The position numbers were made by a program, and so were the translations under genes. A DNA stretch of 64,000 nt, taken from the NCBI GenBank assembly GCA_964035575.1, contig OZ037844.1, positions 620,001 to 684,000 on the forward strand, in the 5' to 3' direction. The notes beneath the pieces are model-generated. The model was not told where the DNA came from and ran no database searches. It saw nothing but the letters and a program-made list of their open reading frames with translations. The DNA is from Rhynchopus sp. YZ270_cl-10. Lineage: Eukaryota > Euglenozoa > Diplonemea > Diplonemida > Diplonemidae. Positions 9,492 to 19,216 of this stretch are shown piece by piece. Positions within the stretch are counted from its first letter, which is position 1; each line of letters opens with the position of its first letter.

Positions 9492-11048
9492 CTATATGAA
9501 GTGAGCTACTGCATACGTGTTGTTGCACTGGTAAAAGAATGAAAAAACACCACTGGGAGGCCTACTAAAGAGAAGTGGAAAGTGTAAGTGCCTCACTGTG
9601 CGTCTGCGGACGCAGACACTACCCAACGAAACAAGAGACGAACGAAGAGTTGTATTGTTTCTGCAGAAAAAAAGGGAACCGTGCTTGAGGAGAACCTTCT
9701 CCACACCTGCATGTCCATTCAGCCTCGCATGCTTCAACGCAGTGAAGCCTGCAATATCTCTGTGGTTCACATCCACCCCCCGCAAGCCCACAAGATAGCG
9801 CACAGTCTCGGTGTGTCCACCTGCTGCTGCAATTAATAGACCTGGTATGCCATTGCCGTCGACCACACACACGTCTGCACCTGCTTCCACCAACATCTGC
9901 ACAATTTCGAGTTTCTCAGCCTCACAAGCAAAGTGAAGAGGCGAAAACCCCATGTCGTCCTTTGCCTCGACGTCAGCCCCTGCATCAATGAGCACCTGAC
10001 ACACTGCAGAGCGCTTCTGAAACACTTGGTAGTGCTTGCGACTCACTGCGAGGTGCAGTGAAGTGTAGCCCCTGGTATTTGACTGATTCACATCCACCTC
10101 AGGCATGCACAGAAGAGTACGCACAATCTCGGTGTGTCCATTAAAAGCTGCAAGGGAGAGACACGTCTCTCCTCCGTTGTCTGTGACACACATTCCCGCA
10201 CCTGCTTTCACCAACACCTCCACAACCCGGAGGTTCCCACGCTGGCTAGCCACGTGGAGTGGCGAACGTCCAGCATTGTGTCCACTCACGTCCTTTGCCT
10301 CGATGTCTGCACCTGCATCAATGAGCACTTCCACCATATCTGCGTGGTTTGCAATAGCTGCAACATTCACCGCAGTGCCGCGCTCACCCTTATGATTCAC
10401 ATCCACCTCTGGCAAGCCAACAAGATAGCGCACAGTCTCAGTGTGTCCATGCTGTGCCGCATAGAAAAGACATGTGTATCCTTGGTTGTCTGTGACACAC
10501 ACCCCCGCACCTGCTTTGAGCAACACCTTCACAACATCGAGTGCTCCTGAACGACAAGCCCAGTGAAGAGGAGAACGTCCGCAGATGTCCTTTGTCTCGA
10601 TGTCTGCCCCTGCATCAATGAGCACCTGACACACTGCAGGGTCCTCCCACATGGCTGGACAGGGTCGGTCTTTCTTGTCCTCCTGCCCGTGTGGGACAAA
10701 CGCAACGTTGCTGCAGACTGACTTCCAATGCTGCAAGAGGACCTCCGTGCACGCAGTGTGGTCTGCGTGGATGCACTCACTCAGCAGCATCCCGAAGCCC
10801 ATCTGCGTTGTCTCAACATACGGAAGAAGCAGTGCGAGGCATTCATCGTGGTTCCCTCTGCATGCCTCGTGCACAGCATCGAAGTCAATCTTTTTGCTGT
10901 CTGTGTCTGGGCTGAGCTTCTCAAGTCCCGCCCGCACGGCAGTCGTGTCGCCGTTCCTGGCAGCCTCCACCAAGACCGAGTCTGCAGAAATCGTTGTTCC
11001 GTTTGGTGCCTTCTCGTCAGGTGTGCTGTCTGCGTGTTGCTTCGACAT
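9492..11048 (-). CDS. ANK-3: ankyrin-repeat protein with lost stop codon
   Basis: 518 aa from the ATG at 11048. The head reads KQHADSTPDEKAPNGTT, so the KRRKL basic motif is missing (also in ANK-7, -9, -11 and -14). Nine repeats in three trios follow and closely match ANK-1. The frame does not end at KHGAEQ: after KHG it reads on for about 58 residues, starting SLFFCRN. Compared with ANK-2, about 33 nt spanning the end of the coding region and the stop are absent near 9678, so translation runs through the former 3' UTR and its hairpin and into the upstream spacer of ANK-2. The tail (hydrophobic, ending TYAVAHFI) is probably not functional. The gene is otherwise intact. Confidence 0.82.
   Translation of the reverse strand: MSKQHADSTPDEKAPNGTTISADSVLVEAARNGDTTAVRAGLEKLSPDTDSKKIDFDAVHEACRGNHDECLALLLPYVETTQMGFGMLLSECIHADHTACTEVLLQHWKSVCSNVAFVPHGQEDKKDRPCPAMWEDPAVCQVLIDAGADIETKDICGRSPLHWACRSGALDVVKVLLKAGAGVCVTDNQGYTCLFYAAQHGHTETVRYLVGLPEVDVNHKGERGTAVNVAAIANHADMVEVLIDAGADIEAKDVSGHNAGRSPLHVASQRGNLRVVEVLVKAGAGMCVTDNGGETCLSLAAFNGHTEIVRTLLCMPEVDVNQSNTRGYTSLHLAVSRKHYQVFQKRSAVCQVLIDAGADVEAKDDMGFSPLHFACEAEKLEIVQMLVEAGADVCVVDGNGIPGLLIAAAGGHTETVRYLVGLRGVDVNHRDIAGFTALKHARLNGHAGVEKVLLKHGSLFFCRNNTTLRSSLVSLGSVCVRRRTVRHLHFPLLFSRPPSGVFSFFYQCNNTYAVAHFI
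9588..9619 (-). other. 3' UTR hairpin copy, now inside the ANK-3 reading frame
   Basis: Same hairpin as after ANK-1, but one base of the closing stem is changed (AGACAC instead of AGGCAC). Because ANK-3 lost its stop, this segment is now within the coding frame. Confidence 0.4.
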
Positions 11049-11185
11049 GGTTTGCGAAGATGTTGATATTCAATGTTGTGTCTTTTATGCTGTTTCTTTT
11101 TGTGGAGGTTGTGAGGTGAGTGGCGGGTGTCCCTGAACTGCCTTCCCCCCATGAGAATCACAGCCACAGTGAATTGTGTCAAAGT

Positions 11186-11201
11186 CACCCTCCTGAGGGT
11201 G
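11186..11201. promoter_or_regulatory. CACCCTC/GAGGGTG palindrome upstream of ANK-3
   Basis: CACCCTCCTGAGGGTG, a 7-bp inverted repeat with a 2-nt centre, about 140 bp upstream of the ANK-3 start. It is preceded by GTGAATTGTGTCAAAGT. The same palindrome precedes ANK-4, ANK-11, ANK-13 and ANK-14 at 110-145 bp, so it is a candidate binding site for a dimeric factor. Confidence 0.45.
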
Positions 11202-11519
11202 AAATACAAAACCTGGGCTGAAAACCCAAATCTGTGAATGGACGAGAATCTGAGTAGTCTCCTATATATTGCAGAGGGAGCAGAACTCTGGGAGAAAGCT
11301 GCCCGGGTGCAGCAGTGGTGGGTAACTTACGGTGCTTGCAAGGTGGAAAAGGTTTTTTGCTTTGCTTTGTTTAGTTTTGTCTTTTTTATTGTATCACCAT
11401 TTCTTGAGCAGAAACGCATTCCCTATATGGAAGTGAGCTACTGCATACGTGTTGTTGCACTGGAAAAGGATGGAAAAAACACCACTGGGAGGCCTACTAA
11501 AGAGAAGTGGAAAGTGTAA

Positions 11520-11552
11520 GTGCCTCACCGTGCGTGCTGCGGACGCCGGCAC
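11520..11552 (-). other. 3' UTR hairpin of ANK-4
   Basis: Diverged copy of the family hairpin. A second, related GTGCAAACGCC...GGACGCAGGCAC copy follows at about 11615-11642 in the same 3' UTR. Confidence 0.35.
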
Positions 11553-11677
11553 TACCCACGAAACAAGAGACGAACGAAGGGTTTGTTTTTGGAGAAAAGA
11601 AAGTGAAGTTGATAGTGCAAACGCCTCTGGGACGCAGGCACTGAAAGAAAAAAAAGCGTTTTGTTGAGAGTTGAGAG

Positions 11678-13036
11678 TCATTGTTCTGCACCGTGCTTGA
11701 GGAGAACCTGCTCCACACCTGTATGTCCATTCACCCTTGCACAGTGCAACGCAGTGTGGCCTGCAATATCTCTGTGGTTCACATCCACATCTGGCAAGCC
11801 TACAAGATAGCGCACAGTCTCGGTGTGTCCATTCCATGCCGCAAGGGAAAGACATGTGTGTCCTAGGTTGTGTGTGACACACACTCTCGCACCTGCTTCC
11901 ACCAACATCTTCACAATGGCGAGTTCCCCTGAACGACCAGCCAAGTGCAGAGGAGAACTTCCGTTCTCGCTCTTTGCCTCGATGTCTGCCCCTGCATCAA
12001 TGAGCACATGAACTATACTTAAGTGCTTGCGACCCACTGCGCGGTGCAGTGCAGTGTCGCCCCTGTTATTGTTTCTTGACTGATTCACGTCCACCCCAGG
12101 CATGCACAGAAGAGTACGCACAGTCTCGGTGTGTCCACGAAATGCAGCAAGGGAGAGACATGTTTCTCCAGTACGGTCTGCAAGACTCACGCGCGCACCT
12201 GCTTTGACTAACATGTTTACAATGTCCACTGCCCCTCTCCTGCTGGCCAGGAGAAGAGGCGAACGTCCCTCCTCATCCTTTGCCTCAATGTCTGCACCTG
12301 CATCAATTAGCACCTGCACTACATCTGCATGCTTTTCATCAGCTGCAAGGAGCAGAGCAGTGCGGCCGTCCGTATCTTTGTGATTCACATCCACCTCCTT
12401 CAAACCCACAAGAGAGCGCACAGTCTCGGTGTCTCCACCATGTGCCGTAAAAATAAGACGCGTGTTTTCGTAGTTGCATGTACCACACACTCCCGCACCA
12501 GCTGCCATCAAAATTTTCACGACTGCGAGTGCTCCTGACATGCAAGCCCAGTGCAGAGGAGAACGTCCCATGTCGTCCTTTGTCTCGATGTCTGCCCCTG
12601 CATCAATGAGCACCTGACACACTGCAGGGTCCTCCCACATGGCTGGACAGGGTCGGACTCTGTTGTACTCCTGCCCGTGTGGGACAAACGCAACGTTGCT
12701 GCAGACTGACTTCCAATGCTGCAAGAGGACCTCCGTGCACGCAGTGTGGTCTGCGTGGATGCACTCACTCAGCAGCATCCCGAAGCCCATCTGCGTTGTC
12801 CTAACATACGGAAGAAGCAGTGCGAGGCATTCATCGTGGTTCCCTCTGCATGCCTCGTGCACAGCATCGAAGGACACCGTTTTGCTGTCTGTGTCTGGGC
12901 TGAGCTTCTCAATTCCCGCCCGCACGGCAGTCGTGTCGCCGTTCCTGGCAGCCTCCACCAAGACCGAGTCTGCAGAAAGCTTTCTTCTCTTTGGTGCCTT
13001 CTCGTCGGGTGTGCTGTCTGCGTGTCGCTTCGACAT
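11678..13036 (-). CDS. ANK-4: ankyrin-repeat protein, 9 repeats
   Basis: 452 aa, ATG at 13036, standard head with KAPKRRKL. Nine ankyrin repeats in three trios end VLLKHGAEQ. Its first two trios differ from those of ANK-1 to -3 (GTCNYENTRLIF, SLADRTGETC), and its last trio has the full TCLSLAAWNGHTE repeat instead of the PGLLIAAAGG variant. The head is nearly identical to its neighbours while the repeats are diverged, the pattern expected if heads are homogenised by gene conversion. The 3' UTR carries two copies of the hairpin motif. Uninterrupted; likely nuclear, partner unknown. Confidence 0.9.
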   Translation of the reverse strand: MSKRHADSTPDEKAPKRRKLSADSVLVEAARNGDTTAVRAGIEKLSPDTDSKTVSFDAVHEACRGNHDECLALLLPYVRTTQMGFGMLLSECIHADHTACTEVLLQHWKSVCSNVAFVPHGQEYNRVRPCPAMWEDPAVCQVLIDAGADIETKDDMGRSPLHWACMSGALAVVKILMAAGAGVCGTCNYENTRLIFTAHGGDTETVRSLVGLKEVDVNHKDTDGRTALLLAADEKHADVVQVLIDAGADIEAKDEEGRSPLLLASRRGAVDIVNMLVKAGARVSLADRTGETCLSLAAFRGHTETVRTLLCMPGVDVNQSRNNNRGDTALHRAVGRKHLSIVHVLIDAGADIEAKSENGSSPLHLAGRSGELAIVKMLVEAGARVCVTHNLGHTCLSLAAWNGHTETVRYLVGLPDVDVNHRDIAGHTALHCARVNGHTGVEQVLLKHGAEQ

Positions 13037-13171
13037 GGTTTGTGAAGATGTTGATATTCAATGTTGTGTCTTTTATGCTGTTTCTTTTTGTGGAGGTTGT
13101 GAGGTGAGTGGGTGTCCCTGAACTGCCTCCCCCACCCCTGACAAGCACACCACAGTGAATTGTGTCAAAAT

Positions 13172-13187
13172 CACCCTCCTGAGGGTG
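13172..13187. promoter_or_regulatory. CACCCTC/GAGGGTG palindrome upstream of ANK-4
   Basis: Identical 16-bp palindrome about 135 bp upstream of the ANK-4 ATG, again preceded by GTGAATTGTGTCAAAAT. Confidence 0.45.
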
Positions 13188-14783
13188 GTGGGAATCATGG
13201 GCCTTGACAAAGTATCTCCTGTTTTGTTTACCGTGATTACTTATAACAGTTGGGGTAAAGCGGCCACTTGGTTAGTCGAATTTTCTTAATCTAAGGACCG
13301 GAGCGAGGTACCATGAAGCAGTCCTGCTAAGAGTAATGCTGCACTGAAAAGATATTCTCAGATGCTTCTCGGAAAACGAGAGAAATTCGAGAGAAATCCA
13401 AGAACCTGGCTGAAAACCCAAATCTGTGAATGGACTAGAATCTGAGTGGTCATCTATATATTGCAGAGGGAGAAGAACTCTGGGAGAAAGCTGCCCGGGT
13501 GCAGCAGTGGTGGGTAACTTACGGTGCTTGCAAGGTGGAAAAGGTTCTTGCTTTGCTTTGTTTAGTTTTGTCTTTTTTATTGTATCACCATTTCTTGAGC
13601 AGAAACGCATTTCCCTATATGAAGTGAGCTACTGCATACGTGTTGTTGCACTGGAAAAAGATGGAAAAAACACCACGGGGAGGTATAGAAATATAGGAGA
13701 AAGATACGGGAACAGTGCTCGGTGTTGTCAAAAAAAAGAAAAGAAAAAATACAGGATTTTTGCACTCAAAGTCGGGGAAACAAAAAGCGCGAAAAAAGGG
13801 GGTGCAAGCAGATGGTTGTTCTGGGTTGATCGCTACAAAAGTATTCAGAAAAATAACCAGTCCACTTTTTTTTATACGTTTTTTTTTAAATCTTTTTAGA
13901 ACTGACAATAAGTTGTATAAAACAAAGGTCTGTAGCTTGAACCTAGGCCTCTTGGGTGCAGTCACTTTACGAAAAGAATAGGAAAAAAGAAGAAAAAATA
14001 AACAAGCGGGCGCCTTTCGCCGTTTTTAGTTCCCATACCATACCAAAGCACCGTAGCACAGCAATATTACGATACTTTCTTATCCAAAACAAAACAAAAA
14101 AACAAAAACAAACACAAGACTGGGCTTTGTTCGCACGCTCAACAACCTAGTCCAAAAATGAACCAGACGGAAAACTTATGCAATAGCAAAAAGTGTTTGT
14201 GGCCCCACACACCCTAATGATGGCCAGCAGGTTCTGCTCATTTTTGACTCGCAAGCACTGCCACAGTACTTTGTTGGAACGGGGGGAAAGGGAAAAATTT
14301 TTGCAAAGGAAGAACGTAAAGGACACGGGTCTGAATAAATTTGAGACACGTGGAAGTGACAGAGACCCTCCTATGCTCCTGTACACACTCGCACAGAGAC
14401 ATTCTTTCATACCCCGCAAACTTATCGTTAGCTCGCTGAGGGTGTGATTTTATTTCCTTTTGGATCACCAGCAGAGCTGCTTTTAACCAAGAACGTTGAA
14501 AAATCATTAGAGAAAATGTCCCCTTTTTAAACCAATAAACGATAATCGGATCGAAACTGGTAATGGAAACGTTAAAAATGATCTCCAAAAAAAAAAATGC
14601 GTTTTCAACATTATATGGGTTGCAAAAAGTCGTAAATTACACAAAAAAAAAGAAGAATATTATAAACAAACAAAATCCTGCCAAAGGCGTGATTCAAGAG
14701 CAAAAAAAAAAAGGAAAATAGTAAGATGATACCAAGACTCTCATCCCTTGGTCACCTAGGGGGAAACAAAGAAAAGTTTGTAA

Positions 14784-14814
14784 GATGAACCTAAGCCTCT
14801 CGTGCGTCGGCATC
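14784..14814 (+). repeat. GATG...CATC short hairpin motif
   Basis: GATGAACCTAAGCCTCTCGT followed by GCGTCGGCATC. Near-identical cores (ATGAACCTAAGCCTCTC) occur at 24024 and, more diverged, at 13934, 15046, 20301 and 48851. Confidence 0.45.
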
Positions 14815-15351
14815 AAAATGAAACACCTGACAAAATGAAGTCAGGACATACGTACTGACATGCAGGCACAACTCTTCCACGAAGGGGGGTTAAAAAAAAA
14901 AGAAAAGTGTATTGGTGCTCGGGAGGGGTCGATATTAGGTCCCTGACAGGTCACTGACACAGGGACTTTATACACACACCCCCCCTGATATTGACAGGTC
15001 GCAGACAGGTCGTTGACCGACTTCCGAAAGCACCATGTATAAGATAACTCTGAACCTCTCGTGCATAGTCACCTTGTAAAAAAAGGGGAAATGGTTTGTC
15101 GGTTTTTGCTCTGGTCATGTATAATATATTTTTTTGCCAAGAAACGGGGGGGAAGAGGTCACCCTGGAGAAGGGATACAAAATACGAGATTCACATAAAA
15201 AAAACACATAAAAAAACCCCCCCCCCCCCCCTGAAAAACAAAAAAAAAACACACATTTTTTTTTGCTTTTTTTTTGATTGTATTCCACCCGAGGATGAGC
15301 TCTACACCAAACACTTTTTTAGGTATCCTTTTTATAGCTCTTCTTCCTGCC

Positions 15352-16797
15352 TCAACAGATAGAGTTCTTGGGCTGCACAACCACAAACGCGTATGAGATG
15401 TTGGACAACGTGATCGGGCCGGATGCAACCTCCACTGGCTCGATCTCCGTGTCAACCGTCATCACGTGACCGTTCAGCTCAACCTCTGTTGCATTGATGA
15501 AGGCTGCTGTCATGTGGTATTCGAGCCGTGTACCGACAATGTCCTCCTGCAGGTTCACCTGCGCCGTGCTGTTACCGAAGTTGAAGACAAGGAGCGTCAC
15601 ATTCTTGGTCGTCCCCTTTGTGCAGTGTGCCCACATGCGAACATCACGCTCATAGGTCGCATCTGTGCTTGCTGAAAGAACCTTTTCGCCCATCAGCGTG
15701 GAGAACATAAGGGCACCATAGTAGTCTGGGTTTGGCTTGTTGGTTCTGTGGTCGACCATCTCGTAGTTCCCACCGATGAGGGTCTGTCTACAGAACACTG
15801 CCTCGCCTGCCGCAGCAAGCCCACCCAGAGAGTCGACATACCAGAAGGCGTACATGAAGCGGTTGGATGTTCCGTTGTGTCCAGAGTTTGCAGCACCTCC
15901 AGACTCCCCCATCCACGACCGCATCTTCCCGCCTGTCAGATTGGCGGTGACCTGGTGGGCCTCCTGCGCAGTTTTGAACCACCCATCGTGCTGAGTAGGG
16001 TCCATAACGTGAATGTCAAGCATAGGGTTTTGGTAGCCTTCGCCAAGAGGGTACTCATGCCAGGTCACGGCGTGCACGATGTCGGAGACGAGGGGGATGA
16101 GCTCAGAGAAGAAGGCGGTGTCCCAGTGGATTTCGTCGGGGGCGATGATCTTTGGGCGTGGGAGGTGAGGGGCGGCTGCGTAGGCGGTCTCGATGGCGGA
16201 GTGGAGCGAGTGGAGACCTGCTGCGAAGACAGAGGCGTTGTAGCCGAGCTCGTTGCCGTACTCGAAGCCGTAGAGGGTGTAGTTGTGCTTCACGGTGTAC
16301 TGCATCAGCGCTAATGCGTTCGAGTTGTCCCATGCGCCGGTCGTCTTGGAGCGGTTGTAGTTCGCGTTGATCGCGAATATGAGGTTAGCTTTCGTCGCAG
16401 CAGTGAAGGCATTGAGGCGATCCCATTGCCCCTGCGGAAGGCATCCTCCGTGGAACCAAGTACCAGGTTGCGGAGGTGCGGGGGAAAACGGTGTGCAAGT
16501 AGCAGGCTCGCTGAAGTTGTACACAACGCTGTCGCAGATGGAGCCCCCAATCCGGAGGTACGCCCCGTCCATGCGGGAGACGATCTTGCGTAGCGTCGGG
16601 TCTTCGAAGTTAGCGTTCAGGACACTCGCGTTGCCCCAAGGGCAGATCCCCCAGTTGCATTTGTTCTCCGGCCACCAATCCATGCCAAGGCAAACATAGT
16701 GAGGGTCCGTCTCAGCAATGACCTTGGTCACATCGACACTCACATCAACATTAATCGTTGCCGCAAACGACACAGCTGCGACTGTCAAAAGCAACAT
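15352..16797 (-). CDS. Heparanase-like glycoside hydrolase, family GH79, secreted
   Basis: 481 aa, single exon, ATG at 16797. Residues 1-13 (MLLLTVAAVSFAA) form a signal peptide. The body matches the clan GH-A heparanase/beta-glucuronidase family: the early YLRIGGSICD strand (about 80-89), GFEYGNELGYN with the presumed acid/base Glu183, THWHEYP-type segment VTWHEYPLG near 244, and SWMGESGG with the presumed nucleophile Glu298. GH79 enzymes are retaining hydrolases acting on glucuronic-acid-containing glycans; the exact substrate cannot be read here. Several N-glycosylation sequons (NAS, NRS, NYT, NLT, NGT) agree with secretion to the lysosome or outside. The full catalytic domain and the C-terminal beta domain appear present. 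The likely role is degradation of extracellular or food polysaccharide. Confidence 0.88.
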   Translation of the reverse strand: MLLLTVAAVSFAATINVDVSVDVTKVIAETDPHYVCLGMDWWPENKCNWGICPWGNASVLNANFEDPTLRKIVSRMDGAYLRIGGSICDSVVYNFSEPATCTPFSPAPPQPGTWFHGGCLPQGQWDRLNAFTAATKANLIFAINANYNRSKTTGAWDNSNALALMQYTVKHNYTLYGFEYGNELGYNASVFAAGLHSLHSAIETAYAAAPHLPRPKIIAPDEIHWDTAFFSELIPLVSDIVHAVTWHEYPLGEGYQNPMLDIHVMDPTQHDGWFKTAQEAHQVTANLTGGKMRSWMGESGGAANSGHNGTSNRFMYAFWYVDSLGGLAAAGEAVFCRQTLIGGNYEMVDHRTNKPNPDYYGALMFSTLMGEKVLSASTDATYERDVRMWAHCTKGTTKNVTLLVFNFGNSTAQVNLQEDIVGTRLEYHMTAAFINATEVELNGHVMTVDTEIEPVEVASGPITLSNISYAFVVVQPKNSIC

Positions 16798-17213
16798 TTT
16801 TATTTTTGCAAAAATTCTGGGCAGGTTTTGGTAGGGGAGAGGGGAGAGAGGGAGTGATAAGAAAAAAGGAGAAATGACATTCGTTCTTTGAAAAACCCAT
16901 CACCACGTCAAACAGACGTGAACACTGTGAATACCCCAGCCCCAATTTTCAGTTTTTTTTTTGTTGCCGAAGCCTGAGAACCCCATCCCATCTCCCCCCC
17001 TTTAAAAAAATATATGAAAAGAGAGAAACTTGTCAGATGAATTCTTCTCGTGCACGTCTAAGAAGCAAAATTGAAATATAGAGACTACTTGAACCTGAAA
17101 TGCAGTCAGAGGTAAAAAAATAATAACCTCAGAACTTCCTTCTAGATCACACCCCAAACCCCTTTTTTCTCAACCGAGACAGAGAAAAGGAGGGAATTTA
17201 AAAATCACTCCCC
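16798..17213. other. Non-coding spacer between GH79 and USP genes
   Basis: 416 bp with A/T runs and two weak copies of the short hairpin motif (near 17034-17075 and 17085-17110). It should hold the GH79 promoter; the 60 bp upstream of the ATG are T/A-rich. No gene seen. Confidence 0.6.
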
Positions 17214-19216
17214 CTACTTCGCTAGGGCAGCCTTTTGCATGATTTCATGTTGTTTTATGAGCGATAGGAGTGCGACGGGGGGGAGGAGTGCGTACTCCCT
17301 CGATATGCAGGGCTGCTCCATCAGGAACTGGATGAGGTTGGAGTCGGTCTTCATGGCCAGGTCGCTGTCGACATCGAGAACGTTCATCGCACCACTAGGC
17401 AAGGGTGGCGCTGAGGGGGTCTCACCTACCCCCCGCAGGGAGGATTCTTCAAATAAGACCGCTGCTTTGTCGATTCGGATTCCGGTGCTTTTGTCTTTCA
17501 GTCCAAACAAATTGTGTGCGGCACGCGACGTAAATTCCCCTTTGGGTGGTGCCTGGTTATCCACCTTCCGTCTTCTCTTCACTGGAGTATCTATACTATA
17601 AAGATCGACCGGTTTTGAATCTGCCCGGTCCCCTGCTTGCCTTTTCCGCTTCCGCGCTTCGCGACCCATGTCCATCTTAAAATCGTCGCTTTTCTCCTCA
17701 CTCTGTTCTTGACTCAATATAATAGGGTCTTTCGATGGAGATTTCTTCGGAGTTGTCAAATCTACGTCCGCTCTGGTATTTGCTGTTAACCAGGAGTACA
17801 TTTCTTTTTGGAGGTTGGGTTTAAGGACGTCGGGTTCGGTGCTCCCTTCTTGTGTGGTTTGGAAGAGGGAGTAGAGGGTGCTATAGGCGGGGGCGGTTTT
17901 CTTTGCACAACGATAGAATATCATGAATGGCATGAGTTTTCCGTTTACTGCATACTGCCATAGACCTGGAATGCTTTTGGAGACAGTGCGGAGTGCGGAA
18001 TCATCAAAAATCACCCAAATTTTTTCTTCAGAGTTGTAGACGGCAGACACATAGTGGAGACCATAATAGAACACGACACCAGTCATGATTGCGCAGGTTT
18101 CGTCGTTGCATTCTATGCAGTCCACTAAACGGAATGTTACAGGAACGCTCGAAACAAATTTACGAATTTCTTCTCGTGTTGCAGTTTCCTTCGACCAGCT
18201 GACATTAATTGAAAGAACCTTTGGGTTAGAAAACCCGCCACCTTTTATTTCACGTAGTGCGGTTTGCAGGGAGACTTTGTTTTTGCAGACGTCGCAGGTG
18301 AGTTGTTCGTGTTGTCCGACCAGCATGTTTTGGAATGTTGTGGAGGACCGTTCTGAAGAGAAGGCTTTGTGGATGAGGATGGGTGCCCAGATGGTAAAGT
18401 AGTATGCGTTGGTGTAGACGACGCGGCCGGAGCGTTCCCCGCAGCCGCAGCTGGGGGAGACGACGGTGTGGATGCCGAAGTAGGAGTGCGTGAGGGAGAC
18501 CGGGACCTCGCTTGGGGTGGTGGGTGTGTCGGAGGTTTGCAGCGCAGTGTCGATGAACCGCAGAACGGCCTCCAAACATTCGTGAGCGTCCTGCAGGGAG
18601 CCGGTAGCAAAGCCCGGTAGAATCTTGGAGATGCTTGCCCGCACGCACGAAGGGTCCAAGATGCCAGGGGTCTCATCCGAGTAGGTCTTGAACAACTCCA
18701 CAATGTACGACAAGATTTGCGTCTCATGACTCACTTCGTCGCCCAACGCGGGTTTTTCTGCCATCTTTTCTCCTGCGGAGATGAGCTGTGAAGAAGTGGG
18801 GTAAGGAAAATAAGTGAAAATTCTGAATTATTTGATTGTTGGGGTACCGTAGTTGCCTCGGTTGTGTTGTCACAGTTGTGCAAATCTCCACTGTATTTTT
18901 TGTTCCGAGCGTAATATTGTGTATGCTATGTATTGATCCCCCCCCAGCAAAGCTGCTCAAAGCAAAGTTTCGTTGATTGAGGATGGGAATGGAGATGAGG
19001 GGGAGGATGTTGAAATATGCAAAAAACACACCTCCTCGCGAAAATCCTTGAGGTGATAGAGCACCTGCAGGATAGAGTTCAAGAAGCAGTTGTTGTGCCC
19101 AACTGGGTTGGATAGGCCTCGTTCTCCTGTGATAGGGGGGTGTGGGTGGATGATGAGCAGCAAAAGCCGTGCATACCCAACACCGCCAGGTCCTGTGCAG
19201 ATATGTAACCGGCCAT
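17214..19216 (-). CDS. Ubiquitin carboxyl-terminal hydrolase, USP53/54-like, 3 exons
   Basis: My gene model is exon 1 19216-19177, exon 2 19126-19032 and exon 3 18785-17214 (568 aa). The introns are 50 nt (GTATGC...TATCACAG) and 246 nt (GTGTGT...TTCACAG), and phases agree at both junctions. Exons 1-2 give GERGLSNPVGHNNCFLNSIL, the USP Cys box with catalytic Cys27. Exon 3 gives the QDAHECLEAVLRF helix, Cys pairs CGCG and CDVC (zinc-finger-like), and the His box YYGLHYVSAVY with His289 followed by IFDDSA. The GLSN-P-G-N-CFLNS box and YYG-HY...FDD spacing resemble USP53/54 more than the classical GNTCFMNS USPs. Human USP53 and USP54 were long thought inactive; here Cys and His are present. The 200-residue C-terminal tail is basic and disordered with KRKRQ and KRRRK, so nuclear location is possible. 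The first exon rests only on splice signals and phase. Confidence 0.8.
19127..19176 (-). other. 50-nt intron 1 of the USP gene
   Basis: Donor GTATGC is identical to both calpain donors. The acceptor is a C/T-rich tract ending TATCACAG. Without this intron no ATG lies in frame upstream of the Cys box before a stop. With it the frame runs MAGYISAQDLAVLG into ERGLSNP with matching phase 1. It is much shorter than the other introns here. Confidence 0.65.

Larger units (their letters stand above)
5289..13684 (-). repeat. Tandem array of four ankyrin-gene units (cluster 1)
   Basis: Four direct repeats, each consisting of a 3' UTR that begins (plus-strand reading) CCTACTAAAGAGAAGTGGAA, an ankyrin gene, and a conserved promoter spacer ending CACCACTGGGAGG. 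Approximate boundaries are 5289-7257, 7258-9560, 9561-11493 and 11494-13684. On the left the homology starts at CCTACTAAAG just after unrelated sequence. On the right it stops abruptly near 13680, where the next 3' UTR would begin. Unit lengths differ mainly through the number of ankyrin trios and small spacer indels. The arrangement implies repeated unequal crossing-over. Confidence 0.85.
13037..15351. other. Non-coding: ANK-4 promoter, orphan array end, gene-poor DNA
   Basis: 13037-13190 is the ANK-4 leader and upstream region with the CACCCTC palindrome. About 13190-13360 is unique sequence absent from the other cluster 1 spacers. 13365-13680 is a copy of the array promoter spacer that no longer has a gene beyond it, so it marks the array edge. 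From 13685 to 15351 the DNA is A-rich with several short hairpin-like motifs (for example 14784-14814), GACAGGTC direct repeats near 14945-15015 and a C run near 15217. I see no gene. Confidence 0.7.

Noticed and set aside
13190-13360. Possible small RNA gene in the insert upstream of ANK-4
   Set aside because: I looked for tRNA, 5S and U6 signatures and found no T-loop, anticodon stem or conserved boxes.
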